This document shows positions 61,526 through 64,000 of a stretch of DNA of 64,000 bases, in pieces. This stretch comes from Nocardioides agri (GTDB lineage: Bacteria; Actinomycetota; Actinomycetes; Propionibacteriales; Nocardioidaceae): assembly GCF_013778305.1 (NCBI RefSeq), contig NZ_JACEIC010000002.1, positions 437,708 to 501,707 of the forward strand, given 5' to 3'. Each line of letters begins with the position of its first letter. Positions within the stretch are counted from its first letter, which is position 1. A program made the position numbers and the translations under genes. The notes below the pieces were generated by a model. It was not told where the DNA came from, made no database searches, and saw only the letters and a program-made list of their open reading frames with translations.

Positions 61526-62395
61526 TCAGTAGACCAGGTAATAGAGCAGCAGCCATGTCGGCGCGATCGTGGCCAGCAACGAGTCCAGGCGGTCCATGAG
61601 GCCGCCGTGTCCGGGGATCACCTGGCTCATGTCCTTGATGCCGAGGTCGCGCTTGATGACCGACTCGCAGAGGTCACCGAGCGTGGCCATCACCACCGCG
61701 ACGGCACCGAGCAGGAGGCCGACCCACCACGCGCCGTCGAGGAGGTAGACGACGAGGGCCCAGCCGGCGACGAGGCAGAAGACCGCGGAGCCGGCGAAGC
61801 CCTCCCAGGACTTCTTGGGCGAGATGACGGGGGCCATCGGGTGCTTGCCGAACAGCACCCCCGCGACGTACCCGCCGGTGTCGGAGGCGACGGTGATCGC
61901 GATGAACGTGATGATGCCCTGCACGCCGGGGTCGTCGAGACCACCGCCGTTGGGGCCCTCGCCCTCGGCGAGCAGCAGCGCCACGAACGAGCCGAGGAAC
62001 GGCACGTAGATCAGGCTGAAGACCGCCGCGGTCGCGTTCTGCACGTAGCCGTCGACGCCTCGCCGAAGCAGCCAGAGCATGGTGATCAGCGCCGTGACGG
62101 CGGTGGCGGACACCAGCGCCGGCGTACCCCAGAAGTAGGCGACGACCACCATGACGACGCCGCCGAGCATGAGCGGCTGCTCGGGGATGTCGATGTCCTT
62201 GGCCTGGAGGCCGCGGTGGAGCTCCCAGATCGCGACCACCACGGCGATCGCCACGATCACCATGAACGCGGTCTTCCAGAACAGCAGGGACGCCAGGATC
62301 GCGCCGACGAGGACGACCGCCGAGGTGATGGCGGCTGGGAGGTCCCGGCCGGCGCGGCCGTGGTCCTTCTGGGGGGTCGGCGTGGTGGCAGTCAT
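61526..62395 (-). CDS. cdsA: Phosphatidate cytidylyltransferase
   Basis: The 289-residue enzyme makes CDP-diacylglycerol from phosphatidic acid and CTP in the membrane. It has about seven or eight helices and the CDS signature SVIKRDLGIKDMSQVIPGHG followed by GLMDRLDS near the C-terminus, whose Asp residues bind metal. The ATG at 62395 was chosen because the N-terminus then fits actinobacterial CdsA. It lies 26 bases after frr. The gene order matches mycobacteria. Confidence 0.95.
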   Translation of the reverse strand: MTATTPTPQKDHGRAGRDLPAAITSAVVLVGAILASLLFWKTAFMVIVAIAVVVAIWELHRGLQAKDIDIPEQPLMLGGVVMVVVAYFWGTPALVSATAVTALITMLWLLRRGVDGYVQNATAAVFSLIYVPFLGSFVALLLAEGEGPNGGGLDDPGVQGIITFIAITVASDTGGYVAGVLFGKHPMAPVISPKKSWEGFAGSAVFCLVAGWALVVYLLDGAWWVGLLLGAVAVVMATLGDLCESVIKRDLGIKDMSQVIPGHGGLMDRLDSLLATIAPTWLLLYYLVY

Positions 62396-62421
62396 GAAGT
62401 GTCGAGCGGGGCGAGGTCGGC

Positions 62422-62979
62422 TCAGACCTCGATCAGCTCGGCCTCCTTGTGCTTGAGCATCTCGTCGATGGCGTCGGTGTGCTTCTTGGTCATCGAGTCG
62501 AGCCGCTTCTCGGCGCCGGTGACGTCGTCCTTGCCGACCTCGCCGTCCTTCTCGAGCTTCTCGAGGTGCTGCTTGGCCGTACGGCGCAGGTTGCGGACCG
62601 CGACGCGGCCGTCCTCGGCCTTGGCCTTGGCGACCTTGATGTACTCCTTGCGGCGCTCCTCGGTCAGCTCCGGGAACACGCACCGGATGACCTTGCCGTC
62701 GTCGGCCGGGTTGACGCCGAGGTCGGAGTCGCGGATCGCCTTCTCGATCGCCTGCATCGCGCCCTGGTCGTAGGGCTGGATGAGGATCACGCGCGCCTCG
62801 GGGGCGGTGAACGACGCGAGCTGCTGCAGCGGCGTCGGGGTGCCGTAGTACTCGGCGACGATCTTGCTGAACATGCTGGGGTGCGCCCGACCGGCACGGA
62901 TCGCAGCGAACTCCTCGCGCGTCGCCTCGACCGACTTGTCCATCTTGCCGTCGGCCTCGTTGAGGATGTCGTTGATCAC
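62422..62979 (-). CDS. frr: Ribosome recycling factor
   Basis: The 185-residue protein is exactly the canonical length. It has the RRF motifs REEFAAIRAGRAHPSMFSKIVAEYYG, TPLQQLASFTAPEARVILIQPYD and AVRNLRRTAKQHLEKLEKDGE. With EF-G it splits the post-termination ribosome. The GTG at 62979 has AAGGA five bases upstream and gives the expected start. It follows pyrH by 46 bases. Confidence 0.97.
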   Translation of the reverse strand: MINDILNEADGKMDKSVEATREEFAAIRAGRAHPSMFSKIVAEYYGTPTPLQQLASFTAPEARVILIQPYDQGAMQAIEKAIRDSDLGVNPADDGKVIRCVFPELTEERRKEYIKVAKAKAEDGRVAVRNLRRTAKQHLEKLEKDGEVGKDDVTGAEKRLDSMTKKHTDAIDEMLKHKEAELIEV

Positions 62980-63025
62980 GGCTGCTCCTTCTGCGATCCA
63001 GCTGATTCGTTCGTGGGTCTGCTGG

Positions 63026-63739
63026 TCAGCCGGCGCTGACGAGCGTGCCAATCTTCTCACCCTGGACGGCGCGCAGGATGTTGCCCTCGGGCTCCATGCC
63101 GAACACGAGCATCGGGAGCTTGTTCTCCCCGCACAGGGCGAAGGCCGTCTGGTCCATGATGCGCAGCCCGCGCGACATCGCCTCGTCGTAGGTGAGCTCG
63201 TCGAACTTGGTCGCGGTCGGGTCGAGGTGGGGGTCTGCGGAGTAGACGCCGTCGACGCCGCTCTTGGCGACCAGCACGACGTCGCACTTGCTCTCGAGCG
63301 CCCGCTGGACGGCGACGGTGTCGGTGGAGAAGAACGGCATGCCCATGCCGGCTCCGAAGATCACGACGCGGCCCTTCTCCATGTGCCGGATCGCCCGCCG
63401 GGGGACGTAGGGCTCGGCGACCTGCCCCATCGTGATCGCGGTCTGGACGCGGGTCTCGACGCCCATCTTCTCGAGGAAGTCCTGGAGCGCGAGGCAGTTC
63501 ATGACGATGCCGAGCATGCCCATGTAGTCGGCCCGGACCCGGTCCATGCCGCGCTGCTGGAGCTCGGCGCCGCGGAAGAAGTTGCCGCCACCGGTCACGA
63601 CCGCGATCTGCACGCCCGCCTCCACGACGGCCGCGACCTCGCGCGCCACCGCCTGGACGACGTCGGGGTCGACCCCGACCTTGCCTCCCCCGAAGACCTC
63701 GCCGGAGAGCTTGAGCAGAACTCGCTTGTAACCGGTCAC
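63026..63739 (-). CDS. pyrH: UMP kinase
   Basis: The 237-residue amino-acid-kinase-fold enzyme phosphorylates UMP to UDP with [15 protein letters not shown] binds phosphate, [12 protein letters not shown] and [17 protein letters not shown] hold UMP and the GTP regulatory site, and [18 protein letters not shown] is the ATP site. The GTG at 63739 gives the common [13 protein letters not shown] N-terminus with AAGGAGC upstream. It is separated from tsf by a strong hairpin, so it may have its own promoter or be attenuated. Confidence 0.97.
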   Translation of the reverse strand: MTGYKRVLLKLSGEVFGGGKVGVDPDVVQAVAREVAAVVEAGVQIAVVTGGGNFFRGAELQQRGMDRVRADYMGMLGIVMNCLALQDFLEKMGVETRVQTAITMGQVAEPYVPRRAIRHMEKGRVVIFGAGMGMPFFSTDTVAVQRALESKCDVVLVAKSGVDGVYSADPHLDPTATKFDELTYDEAMSRGLRIMDQTAFALCGENKLPMLVFGMEPEGNILRAVQGEKIGTLVSAG

Positions 63740-63782
63740 GGGCGGCTCCTTCGTACGTCGTGGAAAGGGTGGTGACGCGAGA

Positions 63783-63824
63783 AGGCCGGTGTGATGATCA
63801 GGTCTCCTGTCATCACACCGGCCT
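63783..63824 (-). terminator. Strong hairpin between tsf and pyrH
   Basis: AGGCCGGTGTGATGA (63783-63797) pairs perfectly with TCATCACACCGGCCT (63810-63824), and CAGG/CCTG continues the stem after one bulged base to a three-base loop. It lies 33 bases after the tsf stop on the minus strand. No T-run follows, so it is either a Rho-independent L-shaped terminator or an attenuator before pyrH. Confidence 0.75.
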
Positions 63825-63856
63825 CCTCGTGGTTCGTCTGGACTGAACCTATCCGC

Positions 63857-64000
63857 TCAGGCGCCGACCTCGAAACGCGCGAAGCGCGTCACCGAGGTGT
63901 TGGCGGCGTCCAGGACCTGCTTGACCGACTTCTTGGCCTCGAAGACCGACTCCTGGTCGAGGAGGACGATCTCCTTGAAGAAGGCGTTGATGCGACCCTC
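63857..64000 (-). CDS. tsf: Elongation factor Ts, C-terminal fragment
   Basis: The last 47 residues of EF-Ts, with [16 protein letters not shown] and the C-terminal end [14 protein letters not shown]-Ts reloads EF-Tu with GTP. The gene enters from the right edge, so only its end is visible. Its place before pyrH and frr is the usual bacterial order. Confidence 0.95.
   Translation of the reverse strand, partial: EGRINAFFKEIVLLDQESVFEAKKSVKQVLDAANTSVTRFARFEVGA

Overview
The window is high-GC DNA from an actinobacterium, most likely a Nocardioides-type member of the Propionibacteriales. The assignment rests on three things: the very GC-rich third codon positions, the actinobacterial families present (DUF4439, DUF4081-GNAT, DUF6318, LOG and RIO proteins), and the order of the core genes. 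On the minus strand the window enters with the end of tsf, then pyrH, frr, cdsA and rlmN (64000 to 59942). It resumes with dxr, rip1, ispG, GNAT, proS, HAD phosphatase, rimP and the start of nusA (11445 to 1). In mycobacteria these two blocks lie in the same order and much closer together. Here about 48 kb of accessory genes (11488-59933) separates them.

Left part. nusA/rimP, a DUF4439 pair, and proS with a HAD hydrolase flank a lower-GC mini-island (4402-6837). The island carries a DUF6318 lipoprotein, a secreted partner and an AbiEi-DUF559 nuclease-like protein. Near-identical palindromic repeats lie just outside it on both sides. The isoprenoid/protease core (ispG, rip1, dxr) follows.

Accessory region. 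11.5-16.1 kb: gabT, then an ECF sigma factor with a stalked membrane protein and a secreted Ig-like protein. 16.2-23.9 kb: a D-aminoacylase-type amidohydrolase with a small SnoaL/LEH-fold protein, a Na+/H+ antiporter, a fused ABC exporter and a flavin-binding protein. 23.9-29.4 kb: a first complete spermidine/putrescine-type ABC importer with a divergent GntR regulator and a stand-alone Cache sensor protein. 29.5-32.1 kb: an EACC1-caspase pair, a predicted immunity or cell-suicide module. 32.1-34.9 kb: an SMP-30 protein, a small membrane protein and a sensor kinase. 34.9-48.7 kb: a polyamine/agmatine catabolic region (saccharopine-dehydrogenase-like enzyme, aminobutyraldehyde dehydrogenase, amidohydrolase, agmatinase, transaminase, second ABC importer, Lrp/AsnC regulator, PuuB-like oxidase, DDAH). 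With gabT this could take agmatine or putrescine through 4-aminobutyraldehyde and GABA to succinate semialdehyde. A shared motif resembling GGATTYCGTTGC lies in several promoters of this region and may be the regulator's operator. 48.7-56.2 kb: an M1 peptidase and a sulfur cluster (MBL-rhodanese protein, selenium-binding/methanethiol-oxidase-like protein, an unknown membrane-anchored protein, YeeE/YedE transporter). 56.3-59.9 kb: RIO kinase with a possible leader ORF, a LOG-family protein and a Tat-exported phosphoesterase.

No gene-free stretch exceeds 300 bases. The longest, 4180-4418, holds a 19-bp palindrome and one palindromic repeat. I saw no tRNA, rRNA, CRISPR array, transposase or integrase. 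All functions are inferred from motifs and context read by eye.
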